A stretch of DNA of 64,000 bases. Origin: Pseudomonadota bacterium (GTDB taxonomy: Bacteria > Pseudomonadota > Gammaproteobacteria > Xanthomonadales > Xanthomonadaceae). How positions within the stretch are numbered: position 1 is the first letter of the stretch; every line of letters begins with the position of its first letter. Shown here one piece after another: positions 43,209 to 52,340 of the stretch. Both the position numbers and the translations under genes were made by a program. The notes beneath the pieces are model-generated. The model was not told the origin of the DNA. It saw only the letters and a program-made list of their open reading frames with translations, and did not search any database. The stretch covers positions 43,859-107,858 of the forward strand of contig JAEZCF010000056.1 of NCBI GenBank assembly GCA_023430045.1. Direction: 5' to 3'.

Positions 43209-44618
43209 TCAGACGTTGAGCAGCAGGAACTCGCGTTCCCATGAGCTGATCACCCGGAAGAAGGTCTCGTACTCCTTGCGCTTGACCGCGATATACGCCC
43301 GGCAGAAGCGCTCGCCGAGCAGTGACTGCAGTTCGCTGCAGCGTTCCAGCCCATCCAGTGCTTCGCCGAGCGAACGCGGCAGGTCGTAGCCCAGTTCCTT
43401 GGCGCTTCCGGTGATCGGCGCATCCGGCGCACGCTGCCCGCGGATGCCGAGCAGCCCGCATGCCAGGGTGGCGGCCATGGCCAGATAGGGATTGGCATCG
43501 GAGCCGGCGAAGCGGCTTTCCACCCGCATGTTGGATGGCGTGTCCATGGGCACGCGCAGGCCGCAGGTGCGGTTGTCGAAGCCCCAGTGCACGTTGCTCG
43601 GCGAGACTTCGCCGAACACGAGCCGACGGTAGGAGTTGACGTTCGGAGCGAAGAACGCCATCGCCGGCCGCGCATACGCCTGCAGTCCACCCAGATAATG
43701 GCCGAACACGGGGCTGAACTCGCCCTCCCCTTCGCCCTCGCCGGCGAACACATTGCTGCCGTCGCTGGCCTTCACCAGGCTCTGATGGATGTGCATGGCG
43801 CTGCCGGGCTCGTTTTCCATCGGCTTGGCCAGGAAAGTGGCGTACACGCCGTGGCGCATCGCCGCTTCACGCATGGTGCGCTTGAACAGGAACACCTGGT
43901 CGGCCAGATCCATGGCGTCGGCGTGGCTGAAATTGACTTCCAGCTGTGCCGCGCCGGATTCGTGGATCAGCGTGTCCACGTCCAGCTTCATGGCGTCGGC
44001 GTAGTCGTACATGAGATCCAGGATGGGATCGAACTCGTTGACCGCATCGATGGAATACGACTGCCGCGCGGTTTCCGGGCGTCCCGAGCGACCGGCCGGC
44101 GGCAGCAGCGGGAAATCCGGGTCGGTGTTCTTCTGCACCAGGAAGAACTCCAGCTCCGGTGCCACCACCGGGCGCAGGCCCAGCTCGGCATAGGCATCGA
44201 GTACGCGGCGCAGCACGTTGCGCGGTGCCAGCTCGTGCGGCTGGCCATTCTTGGTGTAACAGTCGTGGATGATCTGCGCGGTGGGATCGGTAGCCCACGG
44301 TACCATGCGCACCGTTTCCGGATCCGGACGCAGGATCATGTCCGAATCCGAGGGCGAAGTCAGCTCGTAATAATCGTCCGGATAATCACCGGTCACCGTG
44401 GTGGCGAAGATGCCTTCGGGCAGGCGCGTGCCGTAATCGTGCGAAAACTTGTCCGCCGGAATGATCTTGCCGCGCGCGATGCCGGTGATGTCCGGCACCA
44501 GGCATTCCACTTCGGTGATGCGACGATCCTTCAACCAGCGCAGCAGGCTGCTTTCCTGCGCCTCCGCGACGGTCGGCTGCTTGCGCGGGCGGGTACGCGG
44601 TCGGGCTTGCGGACTCAT
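43209..44618 (-). CDS. puuA: gamma-glutamylputrescine synthetase (glutamine synthetase family)
   Basis: A 469-residue GS-fold enzyme. GS beta-Grasp and catalytic motifs are visible (VVAPELEFFLVQKN, SGAAQLEVNFSHADAMDLADQ, NEPGSAMHIHQSL, NRTCGLRVPMDTPSNMRVESRFAGSDANPYLAMAA). Annotation as PuuA rather than GlnA rests on context: it is followed by potF, diverges from a PuuB-like oxidase, and has the N-terminal form of PuuA-type enzymes. PuuA ligates glutamate to putrescine using ATP. Confidence 0.85.
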   Translation of the reverse strand: MSPQARPRTRPRKQPTVAEAQESSLLRWLKDRRITEVECLVPDITGIARGKIIPADKFSHDYGTRLPEGIFATTVTGDYPDDYYELTSPSDSDMILRPDPETVRMVPWATDPTAQIIHDCYTKNGQPHELAPRNVLRRVLDAYAELGLRPVVAPELEFFLVQKNTDPDFPLLPPAGRSGRPETARQSYSIDAVNEFDPILDLMYDYADAMKLDVDTLIHESGAAQLEVNFSHADAMDLADQVFLFKRTMREAAMRHGVYATFLAKPMENEPGSAMHIHQSLVKASDGSNVFAGEGEGEGEFSPVFGHYLGGLQAYARPAMAFFAPNVNSYRRLVFGEVSPSNVHWGFDNRTCGLRVPMDTPSNMRVESRFAGSDANPYLAMAATLACGLLGIRGQRAPDAPITGSAKELGYDLPRSLGEALDGLERCSELQSLLGERFCRAYIAVKRKEYETFFRVISSWEREFLLLNV

Positions 44619-44788
44619 GGGATTCCTGTCCAGTTCGTTGTCGCCGATGGAAATGCCGCCCGGCCTGCCCGCCTGCAGGCGCGACAGCCGGACGCACCGG
44701 CGTTGCGGACACGGTAGCGCCCGGCGCAGGCAGCGGCAACCGCCCTGCGGTCACACCATTGACCCGCCAACTGCGCCAGACTTGCACC

Positions 44789-46087
44789 ATGGAGCCGACT
44801 TCCCCCGAGTGGCAGGACCCTGCCCTGCCTTCCAGCTGGTACGCCGCCAGCGTCCCAACGCGTCCTCCGTTGCCGGCACTGGATGGCGATGCGCACGTCG
44901 ACGTGGCGATCCTGGGCGGTGGTTTCACGGGACTTTCCGCCGCGCTGGAACTGGCTGGCAAGGGCCTGCGTGTAACGGTGCTGGAGGCCTGCCAGGTCGG
45001 CTGGGGGGCGTCGGGCCGCAATGGCGGACAGGTGCTGTCCGGCTATGGCTGCGAGGTGGACACGCTGGAAAGGCTCGTGGGGCCCCAGGATGCGCGCACG
45101 CTGTTCGATTTTTCCCGCCAAGGCGTGGCGCTGGTGCACGACCGCATCGTTCGTCACGCGATCGATTGCCACTGGGTGGCCGGCCATGCCAGCGTGCCGA
45201 TCCGCCCGCGCCAGGCCCGCGCGCTGCGCGAGGGGATGGACGCTCTGGTGCAGCGTTACGACTACCCCATGCAGTGGTGGGACCAGGCAACCCTTCGTTC
45301 GCACCTGGACAGCCCGCGCTATCTGGGCGCGATGTTCGATCCACTCAGCGGGCATTTGCATCCGCTGGCCTACGTACAGGGCCTGGCCGACGCTGCGCGG
45401 TCTGCCGGCGCGGTCATCCATGAACGCACGCCGGTACTGGAACTGCAGCGCCATCCGCATCCGGCACTGCGCACCGCCACCGGTACCGTGCATGCCGCAC
45501 AGGTGCTGATTGCCGGCAACGCGTGGCTGGAAGGCATCGCGCCCGAGCTGGAGCGGCACATCATGCCGGTGGGCACCTACATCGGCGCCACGCCGGTGCT
45601 GGGAGCCGAGCGTGCACGCGCACTGATCCGCAACAACATGGCCGTGTCCGATACCGACTGGGTGCTGGACTATTTCCGCCTGAGCCATGATCACCGCGTA
45701 CTGTTCGGCGGCGGCGCCAGCTATTCGTCGCGGCCGCCGCCGGGGCTGGCGCGCGTGATGCAGCGCCGGCTGTGGCGGGTGTTCCCGCAGCTGCATGGAG
45801 TTCCGCTTGACTACCTGTGGGGCGGTTACGTGGACATCACCACCCACCGTGCGCCGCATTGGGGACGGCTGACCCCGGACATCTACTTCGCACAGGGCTA
45901 TTCCGGCCATGGCGTGGCGGCCGCCAACCTGGCTGGTCAGGTCATCGCCGAGGCCATTGCCGGCCAGGCCGCTCGGCTGGACGTATTCGAACGGCTGCCC
46001 CGGCATCCCTTCCCGGGCGGGAGACTGATGCGCATGCCGCTGCTGGTGGCCAGCATGGCCCTGATCAGACTGCGCAATCTCATTTAG
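44789..46087 (+). CDS. puuB: gamma-glutamylputrescine oxidase PuuB (FAD-dependent, DadA-like)
   Basis: From ATG 44789 the protein has 432 residues. An FAD dinucleotide-binding motif (VDVAILGGGFTGLSAALELAGKGLRVTVLEA) is followed by the family pattern GWGASGRNGGQVLSGYG and the C-terminal FAQGYSGHGVAAANLAGQVIAEAI. PuuB oxidises gamma-glutamylputrescine to the aldehyde with release of ammonia and hydrogen peroxide. It is divergent from puuA across a 170-bp gap that should hold both promoters. PuuC, PuuD and PuuE are not in the window. Confidence 0.9.
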   Translation: MEPTSPEWQDPALPSSWYAASVPTRPPLPALDGDAHVDVAILGGGFTGLSAALELAGKGLRVTVLEACQVGWGASGRNGGQVLSGYGCEVDTLERLVGPQDARTLFDFSRQGVALVHDRIVRHAIDCHWVAGHASVPIRPRQARALREGMDALVQRYDYPMQWWDQATLRSHLDSPRYLGAMFDPLSGHLHPLAYVQGLADAARSAGAVIHERTPVLELQRHPHPALRTATGTVHAAQVLIAGNAWLEGIAPELERHIMPVGTYIGATPVLGAERARALIRNNMAVSDTDWVLDYFRLSHDHRVLFGGGASYSSRPPPGLARVMQRRLWRVFPQLHGVPLDYLWGGYVDITTHRAPHWGRLTPDIYFAQGYSGHGVAAANLAGQVIAEAIAGQAARLDVFERLPRHPFPGGRLMRMPLLVASMALIRLRNLI

Positions 46088-46158
46088 TGACGCAGTTCAA
46101 GTTTCTGCTCTTCAAGCCGATAGTTCTTGCGACCCAGCCCGTCCTGAGCGCATGCCTC

Positions 46159-47478
46159 ATGCCCGCCTTGCTGAAAGGTGCTTTCGAAAGCGCCCCCGAA
46201 GTTGACCTGCTGCCCCAGCGCGTCCTGCTGGTGGAAAACTCGCGCACGTTCACTTCAATGCTGCGCGAGGCCATCGAACAGCGTCTGGAACTACCCGTAA
46301 CGGTAGCCTCCACGCTGGCGGAGGCAGCCGCCCTGCTGCAGGATCCAGGTGAGTGGTTCCTGGCGCTGACAGGGCTGGTGCTGGCCGATGGCGATCGCGA
46401 GGAGGTAGTGGAATTCTTCGTCTCCCGCGGCCTGCCGACCGTCGTGGTCAGCGGCGTATACGACGAAGATGTACGCAGGCGTGTATTGGAACAGAAGGTC
46501 ATCGATTACGTCCTGAAGAACACCCCGGGCAGCGTGGATTATCTGGTGTGGCTGGTACAGCGGCTGGAGCGCAACCGCCGTATCGATGCACTGGTGGTGG
46601 ACGATTCGCCGTCCGCACGTGGCTATGCGGCTGCGCTGCTGCGCATGTACGGCCACCGCGTGCATGAAGCGGCCGATGGCGAAGCCGGGCTGCAGGCGAT
46701 CGAGGCCCATCCGGCGATCCGGCTGGCGGTGGTGGACCAGGAAATGCCGGGCATGCAGGGCGTGGAATTCACCCGCCGCCTGCGCATGCTCCGCTCGCGC
46801 GACAAGGTCGCGGTGATCGGCCTTTCAGGCAATACCGATGCGTCGCTGATCCCGCGCTTCCTGAAGAACGGTGCCAACGATTTCCTGCGCAAACCGTTTT
46901 CGCGCGAAGAATTCTTCTGCCGCGTATCGCAGAACGTGGACCAGCTTGAATTGATCGGCACCCTGCAGGACCTGGCCACGCGCGATTTCCTTACCGGCCT
47001 GCCCAATCGCCGCTTCTTCCTGGACCACAGCCAGCGGCAACTGAACGCCGTGCAGCAGGATGACGACTGGGTTGCCGTGGCGATGGTGGACATCGACCAT
47101 TTCAAGCACATCAACGACACCTGGGGACACGATGGTGGCGATGATGCATTGCGCGCCTGCGCCGCCGTGGTCGGCGGCCACGCCCGCCCAGGCGACCTGG
47201 TGGCACGCTTTGGGGGCGAAGAGTTCTGCCTGCTGGTACCGGGCCTCGATCCGGACGCCGCTCAAGCCTATTTCGAGGAACTGCGGCGGTCGGTGGCGGC
47301 CCTGCGCGTACCCATTGGCGAGCATGCGCTGCAGATGACAGTGAGCGTCGGCGTGTGTTGCCTGCGTGCCGGGCGCGACAGCCTGCATGCATTGATCAGC
47401 GAAGCCGACCGCCAGCTGTACCTGGCCAAGGCCGGCGGCCGCGACAACGTGCGCATGGCAGCCCCCGCCACCGCCTGA
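46159..47478 (+). CDS. PleD-like response regulator diguanylate cyclase (REC-REC-GGDEF)
   Basis: From ATG 46159 the protein has 439 residues; GTG 46087 in frame would add 24. Domain 1 (about 15-130) is receiver-like but degenerate (VENS for the acidic pair, no clear phospho-acceptor Asp). Domain 2 (about 140-260) is complete: VVDDSPSARG, AVVDQEMPGM with the acceptor Asp, and KPFSREEF. The GGDEF domain has RFGGEEF and an RPGD inhibitory site, so it should make cyclic di-GMP under product feedback. It follows puuB closely and ends before a strong hairpin. Confidence 0.92.
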   Translation: MPALLKGAFESAPEVDLLPQRVLLVENSRTFTSMLREAIEQRLELPVTVASTLAEAAALLQDPGEWFLALTGLVLADGDREEVVEFFVSRGLPTVVVSGVYDEDVRRRVLEQKVIDYVLKNTPGSVDYLVWLVQRLERNRRIDALVVDDSPSARGYAAALLRMYGHRVHEAADGEAGLQAIEAHPAIRLAVVDQEMPGMQGVEFTRRLRMLRSRDKVAVIGLSGNTDASLIPRFLKNGANDFLRKPFSREEFFCRVSQNVDQLELIGTLQDLATRDFLTGLPNRRFFLDHSQRQLNAVQQDDDWVAVAMVDIDHFKHINDTWGHDGGDDALRACAAVVGGHARPGDLVARFGGEEFCLLVPGLDPDAAQAYFEELRRSVAALRVPIGEHALQMTVSVGVCCLRAGRDSLHALISEADRQLYLAKAGGRDNVRMAAPATA

Positions 47479-47483
47479 ACCAG

Positions 47484-47536
47484 AAAAGGGGGACGGAGGA
47501 CGTTATTTTCAATTAACCACCTCCGTCCCCCTTTTT
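47484..47536. terminator. long GC-rich inverted repeat after the diguanylate cyclase gene
   Basis: Arms AAAAGGGGGACGGAGG (47484-47499) and CCTCCGTCCCCCTTTTT (47520-47536) are perfectly complementary around a 20-nt AT-rich loop. The right arm ends in a T-run, so it works as an intrinsic terminator 6 bp after the stop. The symmetric A and T ends suggest it may also be a dispersed repeat. Confidence 0.8.
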
Positions 47537-47542
47537 GGGGGT

Positions 47543-47584
47543 TTGATCGAGATCAGTGTCGTTTCCGGCATGGACGGCCAGAAT
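47543..47584 (+). promoter_or_regulatory. Anr/FNR-type box and -10 before the bacteriohemerythrin gene
   Basis: TTGAT-CGAG-ATCAG (47543-47556) matches nine of ten positions of the FNR/Anr consensus TTGAT-N4-ATCAA. A possible -10 CAGAAT (47579-47584) is centred 32 bp from the box centre, the spacing expected for a class II site at -41.5. It implies oxygen-responsive expression of the next gene. Confidence 0.55.
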
Positions 47585-47612
47585 CGCCGCCACCGTTACA
47601 CGGAGCGCGGAT

Positions 47613-48074
47613 ATGGCACTGCTGGTCTGGCAGGAAGATCTCAACATCGGCATCGACGTCATCGATCATCAGCACATGCGGATCGTGGAAATGCTCAACC
47701 ATCTGCACGTGGCGCAACAGGGCCTGCAACGGCTCGCCGTCGCCGAGGTCATCGAAGAGCTTGTGGACTATACGATGTCCCACTTCGCCTTCGAAGAAGA
47801 GCTGATGGAGGAAGCGGGCTATCCGTTCTGCGCCGCCCACAAGCGCGTGCACGAGCTTTTCGGCAAGCGTGTGGCCGAGTACCGGTTGCGTTTCCAGGCC
47901 GGCGAAGATGTCACCGATGAACTGCGTACCATGCTGTCACGCTGGCTGTTCAACCATATCCGCGGCGATGACAAGGCCTACGCAGACCAGGTGAAACAGC
48001 ACCTCAACCAGTTCGCCCGCGAGCACCAGGGCGGCAACTGGCTGGGGCGCACACTCAGGCGGATCTTCGGCTGA
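47613..48074 (+). CDS. bacteriohemerythrin
   Basis: From ATG 47613 (GGAG upstream) the protein has 153 residues, a typical single-domain bacteriohemerythrin. All seven di-iron ligands can be read: His19 (IDHQH), His57 and Glu61 (HFAFEE), His76 and His80 (HKRVH), His115 and Asp120 (WLFNHIRGDD). It should bind oxygen reversibly. The stop abuts the stop of the convergent MFS gene (TGATCA). Confidence 0.94.
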   Translation: MALLVWQEDLNIGIDVIDHQHMRIVEMLNHLHVAQQGLQRLAVAEVIEELVDYTMSHFAFEEELMEEAGYPFCAAHKRVHELFGKRVAEYRLRFQAGEDVTDELRTMLSRWLFNHIRGDDKAYADQVKQHLNQFAREHQGGNWLGRTLRRIFG

Positions 48075-49367
48075 TCAATGCACCCGGCGCTGCAGGGCAA
48101 GTAGCGCGCAGATCGTGACCAGTGCGGCCAGGCACAGGTAGTAACCCACCGCGACCAGCCCGAAACGTTCGGCCAGCCAGGTCGCCAGATAGGGCGCCGG
48201 TGCCGCGCCAAGGATGCCGGCCAGGTTGAACGACAGCGATGCGCCGGTATAGCGCACTTCCACCGGATAGATCTCGGCAAGGAACGTACCGCAGGGGCCG
48301 TAGGTCAGCCCCATGAGGAACAGTCCCAGCGACAGGAACGCCACCACCATCCACGGACTGCCGGCCTGGAACATCGGCGCCAGCAGCACGCCGAACACCA
48401 GGATCAGGCCGCTGGCGGTGATCATGGTGCGACGCGTACCCCAGCGATCGCCGTAACGTGCGGAAATGGGGATGCCGGCGGCGAAGAACAGGATCCCGAT
48501 CATCTGCAGCAGCAGAAACTGTTCGCGACCGTAGCCAAGCGTTGCCGTGCCGTGGCCGAGCGCGAAGACGGTCATCAGGTAGAACAGCACGAACGTGGCG
48601 AACGCCCCCAGCGTGCCCAGCACCATCGGCACGAAATGGTGACGCAGCACGGTCCACATCGGCAGCCGGACACGCGCGTGCCGATCCAGCGCCTGCTGGA
48701 AATCCGGGGTTTCATGGATGGCCAGACGCACCCACAGGCCGACGCCCACCAGCAGCGCGCTGGCGATGAACGGAATGCGCCAGCCCCAGTGCAGGAAGTC
48801 GTCACCAGACAGCGTGCGGCCAAGCAGCAGGAAGATGCCGGCCGAGAGCAGGAAGCCCAGCGGCGCGCCGAGTTGCGGGAACATGCCGTACCAGGCGCGC
48901 TTTCCGGGTGGCGCGTTCTCGGTAGCCAGCAGCACCGCCCCGCCCCATTCGCCACCCAGCCCGAGGCCCTGCCCGAAGCGGCACAGCGCCAGCAGCGCCG
49001 GTGCCCACAGGCCGATCTGCGCGTGCGTGGGCAGCAGGCCGATCGCCACCGTGGACAGTCCCATCGTCAGCAGCGCGGCGACCAGCGTGGCCTTGCGGCC
49101 GATACGGTCACCGAAATGGCCGAACACCGCCGACCCGACCGGCCGCGCGATGAAGGCGACCGCGAACGTCGCCAGAGATTGCAGCATCGCCGCCTTGTCG
49201 CTGCTTTCGGGAAAGAACAGGTGCGGGAACACGAGCACCGCAGCCGTGGCATAGATGTAGAAATCGAAGAACTCGATGGTGGTGCCGATCAGGCTGGCCA
49301 GCAGCACGCGCTGTGGCGAGTTGGCCGGAACCGGCGAAGACGTGGCAGGAACCGCAGTGGACGACAT
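48075..49367 (-). CDS. MHS-family MFS metabolite:H+ symporter
   Basis: From ATG 49367 the protein has 430 residues and about 12 transmembrane helices. The opening LIGTTIEFFDFYIYATAAVLVFPHLFFP, the GHFGDRIGRKATLVAALLTMGLSTVAIG loop and RFGQGLGLGGEWGGAVLLATENAPPGKRAWYGMFPQLGAP are hallmarks of the metabolite:H+ symporter subfamily (ProP, KgtP, ShiA). The substrate cannot be told from sequence. It is divergent from the ParB-like gene. Confidence 0.9.
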   Translation of the reverse strand: MSSTAVPATSSPVPANSPQRVLLASLIGTTIEFFDFYIYATAAVLVFPHLFFPESSDKAAMLQSLATFAVAFIARPVGSAVFGHFGDRIGRKATLVAALLTMGLSTVAIGLLPTHAQIGLWAPALLALCRFGQGLGLGGEWGGAVLLATENAPPGKRAWYGMFPQLGAPLGFLLSAGIFLLLGRTLSGDDFLHWGWRIPFIASALLVGVGLWVRLAIHETPDFQQALDRHARVRLPMWTVLRHHFVPMVLGTLGAFATFVLFYLMTVFALGHGTATLGYGREQFLLLQMIGILFFAAGIPISARYGDRWGTRRTMITASGLILVFGVLLAPMFQAGSPWMVVAFLSLGLFLMGLTYGPCGTFLAEIYPVEVRYTGASLSFNLAGILGAAPAPYLATWLAERFGLVAVGYYLCLAALVTICALLALQRRVH

Positions 49368-49550
49368 GGGCAGGATGGCAGGAAGTGAGCTCCCGGATTC
49401 TGCCACGCGTTCCGCGCGCATGAACGGATTGGTTTCAGCCGAGACCTCCCGCGGTACGCCGTGCCGATGAAGTCGGTGACGCCGCGCACCGCGGTCCGGC
49501 CGACGCGAACGGCTACAATGAGCGGTTCCGCTCCACTGTTCCGCACGCCC

Positions 49551-50414
49551 ATGGACATCATCGTCAAAGAAGAACTGAAGGCCTACATCGACCCGCTCAC
49601 CGCGGACGAATACGAGGCGCTGGAGCGCAGCATCCTGGCCGAAGGCTGCCGTGACGCGCTGGTGCTCTGGGGCGATGTGCTGGTGGACGGGCACAACCGC
49701 CATGGCATCTGCCAGAAGCACGGCCTGCCGTTCACCACGGTGCAGAACACGCGCTTCCAGACCATGGAAGACGTGCACCTGTGGATGATCGAACAGCACC
49801 TGGGGCGGCGCAGCGTGTCCGATTTCCAGCGCGGCGAGCTGGCGCTGCGCAAGCGCGAGATCCTGGCCGAGCGCAAGCGCGTAGAACAGGCGCAGCTGCA
49901 GCGCGAGAGTGATGGCAGCGCCGAAGGCCCGTCGGATGACCAGGACACCCCACCATGGGAACCGGGGCCCAGGCTGACCCGCGCCGAACTGGCACGCGAA
50001 GCGAAACTGAGCAGCAGCCAGATCGGCATGATCGAACGCATCCGCGCGCAGGCGGCGCCGGAGGTGGTGGAAGCGGTGAAGAGCGGACAGCTGTCGATCA
50101 GCGCAGCCGCAGCCGTGGCATCGCTGCCGGAGGCAGAGCAGCGCGCCGCCGCGACCGCGGGCAAGGACGAGCTGAAGCAGGCTGCCCGCCGTGCCCGCGA
50201 AGCAAGCCGGAAGCCGCGTGCAGCGCGGCCTGAAGCGGAGGAGGAGCAACCGTCGCAGCCCGAAGCTGATGGGGATGAAGCGGACACGCGCGATGCGCAG
50301 GTCCTCGCCGCATTGGAGCAGCTGGGCGAGGACGTGCCGGCACTCCGTGCGCGCATCGTCGCACTGAGCCGCGAAAACGAGGCGCTGCGCCGGCAACTGC
50401 AGCAGATGCGGTAA
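49551..50414 (+). CDS. ParB-like protein of unknown role
   Basis: From ATG 49551 the protein has 287 residues. The N-terminal ParB/Srx-like domain has KAYIDPLTADEYEALERSILAEGCRDALVLWGDVLVDGHNRHGICQKHG, and a KorB/ParB-type helix-turn-helix region follows (LTRAELAREAKLSSSQIGMIERIRAQA). The C-terminal half is acidic, low-complexity and ends in a coiled coil (ALEQLGEDVPALRARIVALSRENEALRRQL). No parA or parS cluster is adjacent, so a chromosome-partition role is not supported; a transcriptional role is possible. Other in-frame ATGs (49461, 49518) exist. Confidence 0.75.
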   Translation: MDIIVKEELKAYIDPLTADEYEALERSILAEGCRDALVLWGDVLVDGHNRHGICQKHGLPFTTVQNTRFQTMEDVHLWMIEQHLGRRSVSDFQRGELALRKREILAERKRVEQAQLQRESDGSAEGPSDDQDTPPWEPGPRLTRAELAREAKLSSSQIGMIERIRAQAAPEVVEAVKSGQLSISAAAAVASLPEAEQRAAATAGKDELKQAARRAREASRKPRAARPEAEEEQPSQPEADGDEADTRDAQVLAALEQLGEDVPALRARIVALSRENEALRRQLQQMR

Positions 50415-50438
50415 TGCCTGGGAGAAGGTGGTGCATCA

Positions 50439-50461
50439 GCCGGGCAGCACCCGGCTCTTCG
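50439..50461. repeat. SMAG-like palindrome with CTTC end
   Basis: AGCCGGG-CAGCA-CCCGGCT-CTTC, 25 bp after the ParB-like stop. The end tetranucleotide deviates from CTAC, so this is a degenerate copy. It may terminate the ParB-like transcript. Confidence 0.6.
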
Positions 50462-50503
50462 GGTGTCAACGGCCGCCGACACCACCGCCGGTAGACTGTC
50501 GGC

Positions 50504-51805
50504 ATGGATGCTCCCCCTGCCATGACGCCTTCCGATCCCCGCCGCGCGCAGCTGCGGCGCATGAAAGCCATCGCGCTTGGCCTGCTGCTGCTGATGCTGG
50601 CCGGTTTCGCCATCAGCCACTGGCAGGGAGAGCGCGGTGCCTGGGCCTGGGTATCGGCCTTCTGTGAAGCGGCTACCGTCGGCGCACTGGCCGACTGGTT
50701 CGCCGTGGTCGCCCTGTTCCGCCATCCGCTGGGCCTGCCCATCCCACATACGGCAATCATTCCACGCGGCAAGGAACGCATCGCCGACAGCCTGTCGGTG
50801 TTCGTACGCGACCAGTTCCTGGAACCCGGGGCGCTGCTGGCCAAGCTGAAGATATTCGATCCTGCCGCTCGACTGGGCAGCTGGCTTTCCGATCCGCAGC
50901 GTGTGCGCATGCTGACCGGCATGGCCCGCGCATGGGCGCTGCAGGCATTGGATTTCTTCGATGAATCAGCCGTGCGACGGCAACTGCATGCGTTCGTGGT
51001 GCAGCAGCTGAAGCAGTGGAATGCCGCATCCACCGCCGGCGAGCTGCTCGGTCTGCTGACGGCCGATGGCCGCCACCAGCGCGTGCTGGACGAAGGCCTG
51101 CAACGACTGGGACGCTGGCTGGAGCAGCCGGAGGTCAAGGAGCGCGCGTCGCAGTTGATCGTCCGCTACATCCAGCGCGAATGGCCGAAGCTGTCCAGCA
51201 CCGTCAACTGGATCAAGCCGATCGACGAGATCGGCGACAGCGTGGCCGAGCGCCTGGCCGGCGCGGTGCTGGACGAACTGCAGCAGGTCCTTGCCGACCC
51301 TGAGCATCCGCTGCGGCAGGACTACGAACGCTGGCTGGGAGGCTACATCCAGCGGCTGCGCGAAGACCCCGCACTGGCCGAACGCATCGAAACCCTCAAG
51401 CAGGAAATGATCGATCACCCTGCGCTGCAGGACTACGTGCAGGGCCTGTGGGCGCGCATCCATGCCAGCCTGCGCGCCGACCTGCAGCGCGAGGATTCGG
51501 CGCTGGCCGGCCATCTGGAGCGCGGCATGGCCGGGCTTGGGCGAAGCCTGTCGTCGGATCCTTCGCTTCGCGACGCGCTCAACCAGCACCTGCTGGAGGG
51601 CGCGCAACGCCTGACCCTGCGACTGCGCGAAGGCGTCACCACGCATATCGCTCAGACCGTGAAGAGCTGGGATGAACGCCACCTGGTGGAGCAACTGGAA
51701 CTCAGCGTCGGCCGCGACCTGCAGTTCATCCGTTTCAACGGCACGCTGGTCGGCGGGCTGATCGGCCTGCTGCTGCACGCCGCCACCACCTTCCTGCACG
51801 TGTAG
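50504..51805 (+). CDS. DUF445 family membrane protein
   Basis: A 433-residue DUF445 protein (YjiN-like). An N-terminal transmembrane helix (IALGLLLLMLAGFAISHW) and the motif CEAATVGALADWFAVVALFRHPLGLPIPHTAIIPRGKERIADSLSVFVRDQFL are diagnostic. A long helical middle follows, and a second membrane helix closes the protein (FNGTLVGGLIGLLLHAATTFL). The function is unknown. The TAG stop is part of GTAG. Confidence 0.88.
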   Translation: MDAPPAMTPSDPRRAQLRRMKAIALGLLLLMLAGFAISHWQGERGAWAWVSAFCEAATVGALADWFAVVALFRHPLGLPIPHTAIIPRGKERIADSLSVFVRDQFLEPGALLAKLKIFDPAARLGSWLSDPQRVRMLTGMARAWALQALDFFDESAVRRQLHAFVVQQLKQWNAASTAGELLGLLTADGRHQRVLDEGLQRLGRWLEQPEVKERASQLIVRYIQREWPKLSSTVNWIKPIDEIGDSVAERLAGAVLDELQQVLADPEHPLRQDYERWLGGYIQRLREDPALAERIETLKQEMIDHPALQDYVQGLWARIHASLRADLQREDSALAGHLERGMAGLGRSLSSDPSLRDALNQHLLEGAQRLTLRLREGVTTHIAQTVKSWDERHLVEQLELSVGRDLQFIRFNGTLVGGLIGLLLHAATTFLHV

Positions 51806-51918
51806 CCCGAGCCCGGTTGGGCCCGTGGCCTGGCGCGGCCTTCCGCCGATGGACGGTGCCACGGATGCGTTATCCTCCAGCGCATCGCGTGCCAGGGGGG
51901 CGCGTGTGGAGGAGCTCG

Positions 51919-52320
51919 ATGACCCGGATGGTGATGGTGTTTGCGCTATCGGTGCTGGCGCCCAGCGTGCACGCGCAGCGGATCTACAAATGCAGTGACG
52001 GGGTACAGGCGATGTACCAGTCCGTTCCGTGTCCGAAGGAACAGGACACCGGCATCAGCCGGCCACTTGCGCGCGATCCACGGCTGACCCCGGCGGAGCG
52101 GCAGCGGGTCGTCCGTGAATCCGCGCAGGCCCGCCATTGGGTACGGGAAGGCGCCGGGTATGGGCAGCCGCCGGTGCGTGGCACGGTGATCGACAACATG
52201 GTGGACCGCGACGCCTGCGAGAATGCTCGCCTGCGCAGGGAAATGACCGAAATCTTCGGCAACCGGCCGGTTCCGCAACAGCTTGACCAGGAAATCCGTC
52301 GCGCCTGCGCAGTGCGCTGA
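51919..52320 (+). CDS. secreted DUF4124-type small protein
   Basis: From ATG 51919, preceded by GGAGGAG, the protein has 133 residues. A signal peptide (MVMVFALSVLAPSVHA) is followed by a DUF4124-like module (QRIYKCSDGVQAMYQSVPCP) with two Cys. The rest is basic and unrecognised (LTPAERQRVVRESAQARHW, NRPVPQQLDQEIRRACAVR). The domain is common in xanthomonad periplasmic proteins, including the lytic transglycosylase at 23775-24758. Function unknown. Confidence 0.85.
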   Translation: MTRMVMVFALSVLAPSVHAQRIYKCSDGVQAMYQSVPCPKEQDTGISRPLARDPRLTPAERQRVVRESAQARHWVREGAGYGQPPVRGTVIDNMVDRDACENARLRREMTEIFGNRPVPQQLDQEIRRACAVR

Positions 52321-52340
52321 TAATCGCGCTTGCGCAATCA

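Noticed and set aside
41717..43219. 500-codon + strand open frame opposite potF
   Set aside because: It runs through repeats and is antisense to a clear PotF; no domain features.
49551..50414. Chromosome partition ParB
   Set aside because: No parA partner, no parS-like sites and an unusual acidic C-terminus; only the ParB-like fold is supported.
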